Source of the DNA: Microbacteriaceae bacterium PS02344
Lineage (GTDB): Bacteria > Actinomycetota > Actinomycetes > Actinomycetales > Microbacteriaceae
Length of the DNA stretch: 64,000 bases
Assembly (NCBI GenBank): GCA_029959905.1
Contig: JASCNZ010000009.1
Location: 1-64,000 of the forward strand
Direction of reading: 5' to 3'
Position numbers and translations under genes: made by a program. Positions 41,655-51,302 of the stretch are shown one piece after another (positions within the stretch are counted from its first letter, which is position 1; each line of letters starts with the position of its first letter). Below the pieces are notes generated by a model. It was not told where the DNA came from. It made no database searches and saw only the letters and a list, made by a program, of their open reading frames with translations.

Positions 41655-43982
41655 GTGACCACCGCCCCTGCACCCGCCCGCAAGCACGTCCCCGACTCCG
41701 TCTCGAACGCGATCGAGACGCCCGAGAAGGAGCAGCCCTACGCGGCGCTGGGCCTGAAGGACGACGAGTACGCGAAGATCCGCGAGATCCTCGGGCGCCG
41801 CCCCACCTCGGGCGAGCTGGCGATGTACTCGGTCATGTGGTCGGAGCACTGCTCGTACAAGAGCAGCAAGAACTACCTGCGCCGCTTCGGGCAGAAGGTC
41901 TCCGACGAGATGAAGGAACGCCTCATGGTGGGCATGGGCCAGAACGCGGGCGTCGTCGACGTCGGCGAGGGCTGGGCCGTCACCTTCAAGGCCGAATCGC
42001 ACAACCACCCCAGCTTCATCGAGCCGTTCCAGGGCGCCGCGACCGGCGTCGGCGGCATCGTTCGCGACATCATCTCGATGGGCGCCCGCCCCGTCGCCGT
42101 GATGGATGCGCTGCGCTTCGGCGCGATCGACCACCCCGACACCGCCCGCGTGGTGCACGGCGTGACCAGCGGCATCAGCTTCTACGGCAACTGCCTCGGC
42201 CTGCCGAACATCGGCGGCGAGACCGTCTTCGACTCCGTCTACCAGGCCAACCCGCTCGTGAACGCGCTCGCGGTGGGCGTGCTGCGCCACGAAGACCTCA
42301 AGCTCGCGAACGCGACCGGCGTCGGCAACAAGGTCGTGCTGTTCGGCGCCCGCACGGGTGGAGACGGCATCGGCGGCGCGAGCATCCTCGCCTCCGACAC
42401 CTTCGCCGACGGCGGCCCGACCAAGCGCCCCGCGGTGCAGGTCGGCGACCCCTTCGCCGAGAAGGTGCTCATCGAATGCTGCCTCGAGCTCTACCGCGAC
42501 GAGCTGGTCGAGGCCATCCAAGACCTCGGCGCCGCGGGCATCTCGTGCGCCACCAGCGAGCTCGCCGCGAACGGCAACAGCGGCATGCACGTGTCGCTCG
42601 ACAACGTGCTGCTGCGCGACCCCTCGCTGACCGCCGAAGAGATCCTCATGTCGGAGTCGCAGGAGCGCATGATGGCGATCGTCGCGCCCGAGAAGCTCGA
42701 CGCCTTCCTCGCCGTCGTCGGCAAGTGGGAGGTCGAGACCTCCGTGCTCGGCGAGGTCACCGGCGACGGACGCCTCGTCATCGACTGGCAGGGTGAGCGC
42801 ATCGTCGACGTCGACCCCTCGACCGTCGCGGTCGACGGCCCGGTCTACGACCGCCCGGTCGCGTACCCCACGTGGATCGACGCACTGCAGGCGGATGCCG
42901 CCGAGAACCTGCCCCGCGCGACCGACCCCGAGACGCTGCGCGAGCAGTTCCTCGCGCTCGTCGCCTCGCCGAACCTCGCCGACACCTCGTGGATCACGAA
43001 CCAGTACGACTACTACGTGCTCGGCAACACCGCCCTCAGCTTCCCCGACGACGCCGGCATGATCCGCGTCGACGAGGAGTCGGGCCTCGGCTTCTCGATC
43101 GCGACCGACGCGAACGGCCGGTACTGCCAGCTCGACCCGTACGCGGGTGCGCAGCTCGCGCTGGCCGAGGCGTACCGCAATGTCGCCGTCACCGGCGCGG
43201 TGCCCACCGCCATCACCGACTGCCTCAACTTCGGCTCGCCCGAGAACCCCGAGGTCATGTGGCAGTTCGGGCAGACCGTCGACGGCCTGGCCGACGGATG
43301 CTACGAACTGGGCACCCCGGTGACCGGCGGCAACGTCTCGTTCTACAACCAGACCGGCGACGTGCCGATCCATCCCACCCCGCTCGTGGGCGTGCTCGGC
43401 ATCATCGACGACGTGTCGCGCCGCATCCCTTCGGGGTGGCAGGACGAGGGTCAGAACATCTACCTGCTCGGCACCACCTCGACCGAGCTCTCGGGTTCGG
43501 CCTGGGCCGAGGTCGTGCACCAGCACCTCGGCGGGCTCCCCCCGAAGGTCGACCTGGCGGGTGAGAAGCGCCTCGCCGGCCTGCTCGCCGCCGCGCGCGA
43601 CGAGTGGCTGATCTCCTCGGCGCACGACCTGTCGGAGGGCGGCCTCGCGCAGGCGCTCGCCGAGGGCGTCATGCGCTTCGGTGTCGGCGCCCGCGTGTGG
43701 CTGACCGAGATCATGGAGCGCGACGGTGTGGATGCGGCATCCGCCCTGTTCTCGGAGTCGACCGGTCGTGTCATCGTCACGGTGCCGCGGGAGGACGACG
43801 TGAAGTTCCGTGGTCTCTGCGAGGGCCGTGGCTACCCGGTCATGCGCATCGGCGTCACCGACAGCGAACCGCAGCTCGAGGTGCAGGACGTGTTCACCGT
43901 CTCGGCCGCCGAGCTGCGCGAGCGCTCGACCGCGACCCTGCCGTCGTACTTCGGTCCGACCGTCACCGAGCCGGTGGCCTGA
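41655..43982 (+). CDS. purL: Phosphoribosylformylglycinamidine synthase subunit PurL
   Basis: Catalyses step 4 of purine synthesis (FGAR to FGAM with ATP and glutamine-derived ammonia). At 775 residues this is the small PurL that needs PurQ and PurS, neither adjacent here. It shows [20 protein letters not shown] (substrate and catalytic His), [37 protein letters not shown] [15 protein letters not shown] and [10 protein letters not shown]. The GTG at 41655 has GGAG 5 nt upstream; the GTG at 41649 overlaps the ribosome site. A small membrane-protein gene starts on its stop codon. Confidence 0.96.
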   Translation: MTTAPAPARKHVPDSVSNAIETPEKEQPYAALGLKDDEYAKIREILGRRPTSGELAMYSVMWSEHCSYKSSKNYLRRFGQKVSDEMKERLMVGMGQNAGVVDVGEGWAVTFKAESHNHPSFIEPFQGAATGVGGIVRDIISMGARPVAVMDALRFGAIDHPDTARVVHGVTSGISFYGNCLGLPNIGGETVFDSVYQANPLVNALAVGVLRHEDLKLANATGVGNKVVLFGARTGGDGIGGASILASDTFADGGPTKRPAVQVGDPFAEKVLIECCLELYRDELVEAIQDLGAAGISCATSELAANGNSGMHVSLDNVLLRDPSLTAEEILMSESQERMMAIVAPEKLDAFLAVVGKWEVETSVLGEVTGDGRLVIDWQGERIVDVDPSTVAVDGPVYDRPVAYPTWIDALQADAAENLPRATDPETLREQFLALVASPNLADTSWITNQYDYYVLGNTALSFPDDAGMIRVDEESGLGFSIATDANGRYCQLDPYAGAQLALAEAYRNVAVTGAVPTAITDCLNFGSPENPEVMWQFGQTVDGLADGCYELGTPVTGGNVSFYNQTGDVPIHPTPLVGVLGIIDDVSRRIPSGWQDEGQNIYLLGTTSTELSGSAWAEVVHQHLGGLPPKVDLAGEKRLAGLLAAARDEWLISSAHDLSEGGLAQALAEGVMRFGVGARVWLTEIMERDGVDAASALFSESTGRVIVTVPREDDVKFRGLCEGRGYPVMRIGVTDSEPQLEVQDVFTVSAAELRERSTATLPSYFGPTVTEPVA

Positions 43983-44128
43983 TGAGCGGCGACGACCTCA
44001 GCGAGGACTACGGCGATCTCGGCGAGCGCCGCAACCGCCGCATCCGCGTCGTGTCATGGGTCGTCATCATCGCGCTGCTGCTCGGCGGCGGCGGCGCGAC
44101 GCTGTTCACCCTGCTTCCCGGCTTCTGA
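43982..44128 (+). CDS. 48-residue single-pass membrane protein coupled to purL
   Basis: A polar N-terminus with ERRNRRIR, then one TM helix VVSWVVIIALLLGGGGATLF. The start ATG overlaps the purL stop (TGATG), so it is translated from the purL mRNA. Function unknown; the linkage to purL appears real from the overlap. Confidence 0.7.
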   Translation: MSGDDLSEDYGDLGERRNRRIRVVSWVVIIALLLGGGGATLFTLLPGF

Positions 44129-44152
44129 GCGACTCACCCACCGGGAGCCGGG

Positions 44153-44725
44153 TCAGCGGGAGAAGAGGAAGCGGGCGAGGCGCACGACCGACTCGGGATC
44201 GCGGGCTTCTCGGCCGAGCGACTCGACGATGATCGCGCCGAGGATGGCGCGTCCGATCTCCTGCACGGGAGCCGTCTCGGGCAACTGGCCGGCGCGGATG
44301 CCCGCGCGCAGCCGCGAGCCGAGATGCTCCTCGACGCCCAGGCTCTGACCGAGGTGCTGGCCCACTCCGGCATCCTCGGTTGCGGCGGCGACGAGCGACC
44401 GCAGCAGCACTCCGCCCTCGGGGGCGTCGAGGATCGACAGCACGCTCCGCAACCACGACTCGACATCGGAGAGCAATTCACCGGTGTCGGGCACCTCGAA
44501 GTCGACCGGGATCAGCCGGCCCTCGGCGAGGCATTCGCCGATCAGCGCGCCACGAGAGGGCCACCACCGGTAGATGGTCTGCTTGCCCACGCCGGCCTCT
44601 TTGGCAATGCCCTCGATCGTGAGGCGGTCATAGCCTTGATTGTGGAAGAGACGGGATGTGGCATCCAGGATCGCCTCACGCGCAGCGGTACTGCGGACGG
44701 GTCCACTCCGGTGCTCGTTCGTCAT
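44153..44725 (-). CDS. TetR/AcrR-family regulator of the MMPL exporter
   Basis: A 190-residue repressor with HTH IEGIAKEAGVGKQTIYRWWPSRGALI (about 40-65) and a TetR_C_33-like ligand domain. It is divergent from an MMPL transporter across 69 bp, the standard local-repressor arrangement. It is closely similar in its HTH to the regulator at 32872, suggesting paralogues. Confidence 0.9.
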   Translation of the reverse strand: MTNEHRSGPVRSTAAREAILDATSRLFHNQGYDRLTIEGIAKEAGVGKQTIYRWWPSRGALIGECLAEGRLIPVDFEVPDTGELLSDVESWLRSVLSILDAPEGGVLLRSLVAAATEDAGVGQHLGQSLGVEEHLGSRLRAGIRAGQLPETAPVQEIGRAILGAIIVESLGREARDPESVVRLARFLFSR

Positions 44726-44794
44726 CCGTTCAGGATAGCCACAGAAGGCTAGACGAGACGTACCGTATGATCTGAAGGTCTGAAGGAGATCACC

Positions 44795-47443
44795 TTGTCT
44801 TCACTGCTCTTCCGTCTCGGTACTTTCGCTGCCCGCAAGGCGTGGACCGTGATCATCACCTGGATCGTGCTGCTCGGCCTCGGCGTCGGCGCGTTCCTGA
44901 CATTCGGCGGCACGCTCAGCAACAGCTTCGACATCCCGGGGACCGCCTCGGGCAAGGTCATCGATGAGCTCGCCGACGAACTGCCCGACACCGCGGGCGG
45001 CACCGGCACCGTCGTCTATCAGACCGAAGATGGCGAGCCCTTCACCGACGAGCAGAAGGCCGCGATCTCCGACCTGGCGACCAGCGCCGAAGATCTCGAC
45101 GGCGTCGCCGCGGTCATCGATCCGTTCGCAACCCAGCAGCAGCAGGCCGACCAGGCGCAGCAGCTCGCCGACGGTGAACAGCAGATCGCCGACGGCCGCG
45201 CCCAGCTCGACGCGGGCCAGGCTCAGATCGATTCGGGACGCACCCAGCTCGAGGCCGGTATCGCGCAGATCGATGCGGCCCGCGCCCAGGCCGAAGCCGC
45301 CGGCGCTCCCGCCACGCAGCTCGCCGGTATCGACGCGCAGAAGCTGCAGCTCACCGCTCAGCTCGCCGAACTCGAGACCCAGCAGCAGACCCTGAACAGC
45401 GGCCGCGACGAGCTCGAGGCCAACGCGGAGCAGGCAGAGCTCGGCCGCACGCTGCTCGACCTCGCGAACGGCATCGGCGTCGTCTCGGAAGACGGTTCGA
45501 CCGCGATCGTCAACGTGTCGTTCGTCGACCCCCGACTCGAACTCTCCGAAGAGGTCAAGCAGAGCGCCATCGACCACTTCCGCGACGAGCCGATCGACGG
45601 CGTCACGGTCGACTTCGGCACCGACATCGCCCAGGGCGTGCCCGAGATCTTCGGCATCGGCGAAGCCGTCGGCCTGGCCTTCGCAGCCGTCGTGCTCATC
45701 GTCATGCTCGGCACCCTGCTCGGCGCGGCCCTCCCCATCGTCACGGCGGTGGTCGGCGTCGGTGTCGGCGTGACGGCATCCCTCGCCTTCTCGGGCGTCG
45801 TCGACATGGCATCCGTCACCCCCGTCCTGGGGGTGATGCTCGGCCTCGCCGTGGGCATCGACTACTCGCTCTTCATCGTCAACCGGCACCGCAAGCAGCT
45901 GCTCGCCGGCTCGCCGCTGCGCGAGTCGATCGGTCTGGCGACCGGCACCTCGGGCACCGCGGTCGTCTTCGCGGGCGCGACGGTCATCGTCGCGCTGCTC
46001 GCGCTCAACATCACGGGGGTGCCGTTCCTGGGACTCATGGGCACCGTCGGCGCGGTCTGCGTCGCGATCGCCGTGCTCGTCGCGGTCACGCTCGCCCCGG
46101 CCATCCTCGGCCTGCTCGGCGAGCGCCTGCTCAGCCGCAAGGCGCGGGCCGCGGTCGGACAGCCGCATGCCGTGGGCAAGCCCGTGAAGCGCATGTCGAC
46201 GCTGCGTGCGGTGGTGACGGCGCTGGTCAGCGTCGTGGCGTTGCTCGTCATCGCGATCCCCGCGATGTCGATGCGGCTGGGCCTGCCCGACGGCGGCAGC
46301 GAGCCCGACGACTCGACCAGCTACCGCGCCTTCCACGCGGTCGAGGACCAGTTCGGCGCCGGGGCCAACGGCCCGCTGCTCGTCACCGCCACCCTCGACG
46401 AGGGCGTGAGCGACGACGACCTGGTCGCGACGCAGGTCGAGGTCGCGCAGAAGCTCGCCGACCAGGACGACGTCGTCGCCGTGGCCCCCGTCGCGGCCTC
46501 CGACGACAACGCGCTGCTCGCGTTCCAGGTGCTGCCCGCCGAGGGGCCGAACAGCCCGTCGACCGAGAAGCTCGTGCAGAGCATCCGCGCGCTGCCTGAC
46601 CTCGACGGCGGGATCACGCTCGGCGTCGCGGGTCAGGCAGCGGTGAACATCGACATCTCCGAGGCGCTGGCGAGCGTGCTGCCGCTGTACCTGGTGGTGG
46701 TCGTGGGCCTGTCGCTGCTCATCATGATCGTCGTGTTCCGCTCGCTGCTGGTACCGATCATCGCGACGGGAGGGTTCGTGCTGTCGTTGTTCGCCACGTA
46801 CGGACTCATCGTCTCGGTGTTCCAGTTCGGCTGGGGCGCCGACATCATCGGTCTGCACAGCACCGGTCCGATCCTCAGCTTCCTGCCGGTGATCCTGGTG
46901 GGCATCCTGTTCGGGCTGGCGATGGACTATCAGCTGTTCCTCGCCTCCGGCATGCGCGAGGCGTACGTGCACGGCGCGCCGGCACGGGATGCCGTGGCGC
47001 AGGGGTTCCGCGCGGGCCGCTCGGTCGTGATCGCTGCCGCACTGATCATGGTCTCGGTCTTCGGCGGATTCGTGTTCTCGGAGTCGACGATCATCCGCTC
47101 GATCGGGTTCGGACTCGCGTTCGGCGTGCTGCTCGACGCGTTCGTGGTGCGGATGCTGCTCATGCCGGCCCTCATGCACCTGCTCGGGAAGTCGGCGTGG
47201 TGGCTGCCGCGCTGGCTCGACCGCGCCCTGCCGAACGTCGACATGGAGGGCGCCGCGCTCGAGCGCGACCACCCCTCGGTGCACGTCGACGCCGCGCCCG
47301 AGATGGCCGACGCCGCTCCGGCTCGCGGGCGGGGGTCGCGCGACGGCGCGGTTCCGCGCACCCGGGCCGAGCGCAAGGCTGCGCGAGCCGAGGGTGCCGT
47401 GCCGCGCACCCGGGCCGAGCGCAAGCGTCGCGAGCGCGGCTGA
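44795..47443 (+). CDS. MMPL/RND-family transporter
   Basis: An 882-residue inner-membrane exporter of the MmpL/YdfJ type that moves lipids or hydrophobic compounds with the proton gradient. TM1 is near residue 20. The first extracytoplasmic domain contains a long Gln/Ala coiled coil (about 110-215, AQLDAGQAQIDSGRTQLEAG). Two bundles follow with LGLAVGIDYSLFIVNRHR (about 350) and FGLAMDYQLFLASGMRE (about 710), the two Asp-Tyr proton-relay motifs. The tail repeats VPRTRAERK. The start is TTG 44795 with AAGGAG 6 nt upstream. It is probably repressed by the divergent TetR. Confidence 0.93.
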   Translation: MSSLLFRLGTFAARKAWTVIITWIVLLGLGVGAFLTFGGTLSNSFDIPGTASGKVIDELADELPDTAGGTGTVVYQTEDGEPFTDEQKAAISDLATSAEDLDGVAAVIDPFATQQQQADQAQQLADGEQQIADGRAQLDAGQAQIDSGRTQLEAGIAQIDAARAQAEAAGAPATQLAGIDAQKLQLTAQLAELETQQQTLNSGRDELEANAEQAELGRTLLDLANGIGVVSEDGSTAIVNVSFVDPRLELSEEVKQSAIDHFRDEPIDGVTVDFGTDIAQGVPEIFGIGEAVGLAFAAVVLIVMLGTLLGAALPIVTAVVGVGVGVTASLAFSGVVDMASVTPVLGVMLGLAVGIDYSLFIVNRHRKQLLAGSPLRESIGLATGTSGTAVVFAGATVIVALLALNITGVPFLGLMGTVGAVCVAIAVLVAVTLAPAILGLLGERLLSRKARAAVGQPHAVGKPVKRMSTLRAVVTALVSVVALLVIAIPAMSMRLGLPDGGSEPDDSTSYRAFHAVEDQFGAGANGPLLVTATLDEGVSDDDLVATQVEVAQKLADQDDVVAVAPVAASDDNALLAFQVLPAEGPNSPSTEKLVQSIRALPDLDGGITLGVAGQAAVNIDISEALASVLPLYLVVVVGLSLLIMIVVFRSLLVPIIATGGFVLSLFATYGLIVSVFQFGWGADIIGLHSTGPILSFLPVILVGILFGLAMDYQLFLASGMREAYVHGAPARDAVAQGFRAGRSVVIAAALIMVSVFGGFVFSESTIIRSIGFGLAFGVLLDAFVVRMLLMPALMHLLGKSAWWLPRWLDRALPNVDMEGAALERDHPSVHVDAAPEMADAAPARGRGSRDGAVPRTRAERKAARAEGAVPRTRAERKRRERG

Positions 47444-47462
47444 GTTCCGGCGCGCTCGGCCT

Positions 47463-47528
47463 CGCACGAGGGGTCAGAAAGTGCCGCGAGCGCGGGCTCG
47501 GACACGGCGTGGCTCGACCCCTCGCGTG
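47463..47528. repeat. 66-bp inverted repeat, GAC(C/T)CCTC family, copy 1
   Basis: CGCACGAGGGGTCAGAAAGT.. (47463-47486) faces CGGCGTGGCTCGACCCCTCG. (47505-47528); the CGAGGGGTC/GACCCCTCG core is perfect. The right arm matches the right arm at 57566 in most positions, and both elements are 66 bp. It lies between two plus-strand genes. Confidence 0.65.
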
Positions 47529-47581
47529 GGGTGCCGCGGGAGCGCGCAAGCAGGAAGCGCGACGCGGGTAGGGTGGCCGGC

Positions 47582-47941
47582 ATGGAGGAGGACGAGGAAC
47601 GCCTGCGGGCACTGCTCACCGCGATGCGCGCCCAGGCGGATGCTCGGGTGCGCGCGACCGGGGCGATCCTCGACGAGCTCACGCACGACCGCGAGGGCTC
47701 GAACGACGACGACGAGCACGACCCCGAGGGCGTCACGCTCTCGTCGGAATGGTCGCGCCTGACGGGGCTCGCCGAGGCCGCGGCATCCGAATTGCAGCAG
47801 GTCGACGACGCGCTCGCCCGTATGGACGCCGGCACCTACGGCGTGTGCCTGCACTGCCGGCGACCGATCCCCGCCGCGCGCCTCGAGATCCGCCCCTTCG
47901 CCGAGTACTGCGTCGCCTGCGCCACCGCGCTCGGCCGCTGA
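47582..47941 (+). CDS. TraR/DksA-type zinc-finger protein
   Basis: A 119-residue protein with an N-terminal coiled coil and a C-terminal four-Cys zinc finger, CLHCRRPIPAARLEIRPFAE then CVAC. DksA relatives bind RNA polymerase through the secondary channel; the acidic tip DxxDxA is not clear here, so the effect may differ. TAGGGT ends 7 nt before the ATG at 47582, which suggests leaderless translation. Confidence 0.88.
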   Translation: MEEDEERLRALLTAMRAQADARVRATGAILDELTHDREGSNDDDEHDPEGVTLSSEWSRLTGLAEAAASELQQVDDALARMDAGTYGVCLHCRRPIPAARLEIRPFAEYCVACATALGR

Positions 47942-47988
47942 CCCCGTCTCTCGGGGGCGGCTGACACGGACGACCCGCCGTCTCGCCC

Positions 47989-48070
47989 GCACAACTTCGG
48001 AGCCGCGACCCGACACGCCGGCCCGCGGCCGTCGACGACGGCGCGCCGGCGCGGAACTCCGAAGTTGTGC
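47989..48070. repeat. 82-bp inverted repeat, GCACnAACT type, copy 2
   Basis: Perfect 14-bp arms GCACAACTTCGGAG (47989-48002) and CTCCGAAGTTGTGC (48057-48070) flank a GC-rich centre that can form an inner stem (CGCCGGC/GCGCCGGC). It lies between convergent genes. Confidence 0.75.
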
Positions 48071-48105
48071 AGGCGGTGCGGGGCGGTGCGGGGGGGGTGA
48101 GGGGG

Positions 48106-48696
48106 TCAGGCGGCGGGGCGATGCGAGGCGAGCAGCACGCCGTTCCAGAGGCGGGTCAGGCGCTCGACCATGTCGACCGACGAGTCGAGCAGCCACTGCA
48201 TCTGCAGCCCGTCGGAGACCGCGATGATGATGTCGACCGTGATGGGTACGTCGACGGTCGGTCCGACGTCTCCGGATGCCTGCGCCCGCTCGATCACATC
48301 GGTCAGCAGTCGCCGCGCACCGGCGTAGTGCTCCACGAAGTACTCATTGGCGGGGTGCCCCGGGATCGTCGCCTCGGCCGAGAACTCGACGAAGAGGCGC
48401 ACGAGTCCCGGTACCGACACGTTGTGGGCGATCACCGCGAGCCACCCGTCGAACGTCAGGTCGGGGGCGAGGAACCGATCGAGGTCGCGGTTGTCCTTCG
48501 CGCGGAGCACCTCCATGTACAGCTCCTCGCGCGACGAGAAGTAGTGCATGAGCCCGGGCTGAGTGAGCCCCACCCGCTCGGCGATCTCGCGGTTCGAGGC
48601 CTTCCGGTATCCGACCTCGGCGACGACATCGAGAGCGACCTGCAGGATCTCCTCGCGCTTCGCGATCCCCTTCGCATATCTCCCCCGAGCTGTCAT
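48106..48696 (-). CDS. TetR/AcrR-family regulator
   Basis: A 196-residue repressor: HTH SNREIAERVGLTQPGLMHYF (about 36-55) and a BetI-like C-terminal domain. TAGAAT lies 6 nt before the ATG at 48696, so the earlier GTG (48702) is unlikely and the mRNA is leaderless. Together with the downstream-facing Gfo/Idh gene it may belong to the catabolic stretch, but no target is obvious. Confidence 0.88.
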   Translation of the reverse strand: MTARGRYAKGIAKREEILQVALDVVAEVGYRKASNREIAERVGLTQPGLMHYFSSREELYMEVLRAKDNRDLDRFLAPDLTFDGWLAVIAHNVSVPGLVRLFVEFSAEATIPGHPANEYFVEHYAGARRLLTDVIERAQASGDVGPTVDVPITVDIIIAVSDGLQMQWLLDSSVDMVERLTRLWNGVLLASHRPAA

Positions 48697-48797
48697 GGGC
48701 ACATTCTAGGATCCGGCAGCGCCGAACGCGCCGATGTCGTTCGGGTTGTGTCATCGATTTCACAACCGATCCGCGCTATCCGACTCGCGGCGCGGGC

Positions 48798-49640
48798 TCA
48801 TGCGCGCGCGAGCGCGACCGTCTTCTCGATCACCGTGACCGCGGCGAGGATCTCGGCCGTCGGCACCGCGACCGACCGCGTCGCGAGCATCCGCGCGAAG
48901 GCCCGCAACGCCGGCTGCACGTAGTCGCCGCCCACCGCGATCTCCCGGTCGATGCTCCCCTGCGCGCCCTCGGCCGTCACGCGGAAGGGGACCTCGAACT
49001 CGGGCCGGACGAAATCGAGCGCCACCTCGACCTCACCGCACCGGTAGCGCGCGACCAGTCCCCGGTCGTGCGCCACGACCCGCAGGTCGCCCGGCTCGCC
49101 GGATGCGAATCGCTGAGCGAGGTCGGCGTGATGGATGCCGTAGAAGAAGAGACCCCCGAACGGGCCGAGGGGGTCGGCGGGGCCCGACACGGTGAGGCGC
49201 CGCACGGCTCCGATCCTGGGGAGTGAGGCGGCGACGGCATCCGCATCGGGCAGCCACCGCAACGTCGACGACGAGGTGAGGAGCGCCCCGCCGCGCGCGG
49301 CCGCGGCGACCATGGCCTCGGCATCCGCGCGGGTCGTGGCGAACGGCTTGTCGACCCACACCGGCATGCCCGCCTCGAGGAACGGCACCGCGAGGTCGCG
49401 GTGCGTGGCACCCTCGCGGGTCGTGATGATGACCGCATCCACTTCGCCGACGAGAGCGCGCACGTCGTCGACCACGCGCTCGACCCGGCCGAGCTCGGCG
49501 AGGCGCGCGGTGCGTTCGGGATCGCCCGCCACGATCGCCGATGCCCGCAGCGGCGGCGCCTCATCGAGACCCAGATGACGCAGGATGTGCTCGGCATGAG
49601 TGTTCTCGATACCGACGAGGCCGACGCGCACGGGATGCAT
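48798..49640 (-). CDS. Gfo/Idh/MocA-family oxidoreductase
   Basis: A 280-residue NAD(P)-dependent sugar or inositol dehydrogenase-like protein, shorter than usual (about 330). It has the Rossmann start VRVGLVGIENTHAEHIL, the signature VWVDKPFATTRADAEA (Lys catalytic, EKP-like as DKP) and GIHHADLAQRF. The ATG at 49640 has GGAGG upstream. It is divergent from a hypothetical gene whose operon contains an SMP-30 lactonase, a fitting partner for sugar oxidation. Confidence 0.85.
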   Translation of the reverse strand: MHPVRVGLVGIENTHAEHILRHLGLDEAPPLRASAIVAGDPERTARLAELGRVERVVDDVRALVGEVDAVIITTREGATHRDLAVPFLEAGMPVWVDKPFATTRADAEAMVAAAARGGALLTSSSTLRWLPDADAVAASLPRIGAVRRLTVSGPADPLGPFGGLFFYGIHHADLAQRFASGEPGDLRVVAHDRGLVARYRCGEVEVALDFVRPEFEVPFRVTAEGAQGSIDREIAVGGDYVQPALRAFARMLATRSVAVPTAEILAAVTVIEKTVALARA

Positions 49641-49700
49641 GCCTCCATCCTCGCGGAGACCCCCATCGCGCGTCGCCCCCGCCAGTAGGCTGAGCACATC

Positions 49701-50432
49701 ATGCAACCGTTGCTGGACTTCGCGGGCGACTTCTGGTGGCTCATCTTCCCCCTGATGGCCGCCGCCGGCGGCGCTGCCAAGTCATGGGAACGCGCATCGA
49801 AGCGGCGGCATGAGCGACGTATCGAGACGCTCAAGATCAAGGCGCAGCTGAAGCAGGCGCAGATCGAGGCGCGATCGGGCGGGCGGGCCCGGTCGACCGT
49901 CATCGATTCGGCGCCGTCGGTCGCACCGAACGACCTGCTGGTGCGCCTGTTCGCCGAGCACGACGAGATCACCGCACGCTGGCTCGACTACGAGCTCGAC
50001 GTGTCGAAGCTGATCGCGTTCCCCGCGATGAGCGACGGTCGTCAGCCGTTGACCGCGGCGTTCCTGCGCGCGAAGCGCACGGCGGATGCCCTGCGGCCCG
50101 CGTCGGCCGAAGCGACGGTCACCGAGCAGCAGGTGGCGGAATACCTCGATGCCGTCGGAGCCTACGCAGTGGCGTTCGAGGTGGCCGAGAAGGATGCCCG
50201 CCGCCTGCGCGACTCGACCTTCACCGAGACCGAGCGCAAACGCCTCGACCGGGCGCAGAAACTGCTCACCGTCGCGGTCGACGAGTCGGCCACGCAGGCC
50301 GAGCGCAACCTCGCCTACAAGCGGGTGCGCGAAGAGCTCGACGGGCTGATCCTGCTGTCGGACGAGGCCGTCGACGTGCTCGAGAAGAAGGTCGCGCGCG
50401 AGCTGACGCGCGGGCCGGAGGAGCCAGCATGA
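49701..50432 (+). CDS. Membrane-anchored coiled-coil protein, unknown
   Basis: A 243-residue protein with one N-terminal TM helix (WWLIFPLMAAAGGAA), a basic helix (ERASKRRHERRIETLKIKAQ) and then long helices to the end. Similar proteins are common in Microbacteriaceae, without function. TAGGCT lies 9 nt before the ATG at 49701, so the leader is nearly absent. It overlaps the SMP-30 gene by 4 bp (ATGA). Confidence 0.75.
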   Translation: MQPLLDFAGDFWWLIFPLMAAAGGAAKSWERASKRRHERRIETLKIKAQLKQAQIEARSGGRARSTVIDSAPSVAPNDLLVRLFAEHDEITARWLDYELDVSKLIAFPAMSDGRQPLTAAFLRAKRTADALRPASAEATVTEQQVAEYLDAVGAYAVAFEVAEKDARRLRDSTFTETERKRLDRAQKLLTVAVDESATQAERNLAYKRVREELDGLILLSDEAVDVLEKKVARELTRGPEEPA

Positions 50433-51271
50433 AGGTCGAGAACCTGACCGGCCCGGTCTGCGTGCACGCCGAGACCCCGGTGTGGTCGACCTCGTGGGGC
50501 GGCGTCCGATGGGTGGATGCCGACGCCGCCGATCTCGTGACGTTGCGCGATGACGGCATCCATCGTCTGCACCTCGACGACACCTATGCGGCGTTCTGCC
50601 GTCCGCGGGTCGGGGGCGGTTTCGTGGCGTTCGGCGAACGGTCGATGCACCTGTCCGACTCGGCCGACGGGCCCGCCCGCGTCGTGGCGACCTTCGACAT
50701 CGGCGAGGCGCAGTTCAACGACGGCACGGTCGACCCGCGCGGCCGCATTCTGGCCGGGTCGATGGCGACCGGCGATGGGGCCGAGGGCCGCGTGCTGCGG
50801 ATCGATGCGGACCTCACCGCCACGCAGGTGCTGTCGCGCGTGACCGTGTCGAACGGCGTGGCCTTCGCGCCGGGCGGGGCGCGGGCGTACTACGTCGACA
50901 CCGAGACGCAGCGAATCGACGTGTTCGACGTGAACGAGGGCGAGCTGCGCGGACGACGCGGCTTCGTGACGATCGCCGAAGAGCAGGGGTCGCCCGACGG
51001 CCTCACCGTCGCGGCGGACGGCTCGGTGTGGGTGGCGCTGTGGGGTGGCTCGGCCGTGCACGGCTACACTCCGGACGGATCGCTGATCGAGCGCATCGAG
51101 CTGCCCGCGCCGCAGGTGAGCGCCTGCACGTTCGGCGGCGGCGACCTCGGCACGCTCTACATCACGACCTCGGCGAAGGGCCTCGACCCCGACCACGGCA
51201 CGGAGGCGGGTTCGTTGTTCGCGGTGCGCCCCGGGGTGACCGGCATGCCCGCGGTGCCGTTCGCGGGCTGA
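50429..51271 (+). CDS. SMP-30/gluconolactonase-family lactonase
   Basis: A 280-residue six-bladed beta-propeller that opens sugar lactones. The metal ligands of the family are visible: Glu15 in HAETPVW, Asn in VTVSNGVAF and Asp in QGSPDGLTV; FNDGTVDPRGRILAGSM gives the substrate-side Asn/Asp. It overlaps the upstream gene by 4 bp. It is close to sugar oxidoreductases and an enolase-type dehydratase, as expected in non-phosphorylative sugar-acid routes. Confidence 0.9.
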   Translation: MKVENLTGPVCVHAETPVWSTSWGGVRWVDADAADLVTLRDDGIHRLHLDDTYAAFCRPRVGGGFVAFGERSMHLSDSADGPARVVATFDIGEAQFNDGTVDPRGRILAGSMATGDGAEGRVLRIDADLTATQVLSRVTVSNGVAFAPGGARAYYVDTETQRIDVFDVNEGELRGRRGFVTIAEEQGSPDGLTVAADGSVWVALWGGSAVHGYTPDGSLIERIELPAPQVSACTFGGGDLGTLYITTSAKGLDPDHGTEAGSLFAVRPGVTGMPAVPFAG

Positions 51272-51302
51272 CGCGGGCGAGACGGGTCAGCGGCGGGACG
51301 GA

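Noticed and set aside
44801..47467. 888-codon open frame antisense to the MMPL gene
   Set aside because: The sense strand has the RND motifs and a good TTG start with a ribosome site; the antisense frame has no domain.
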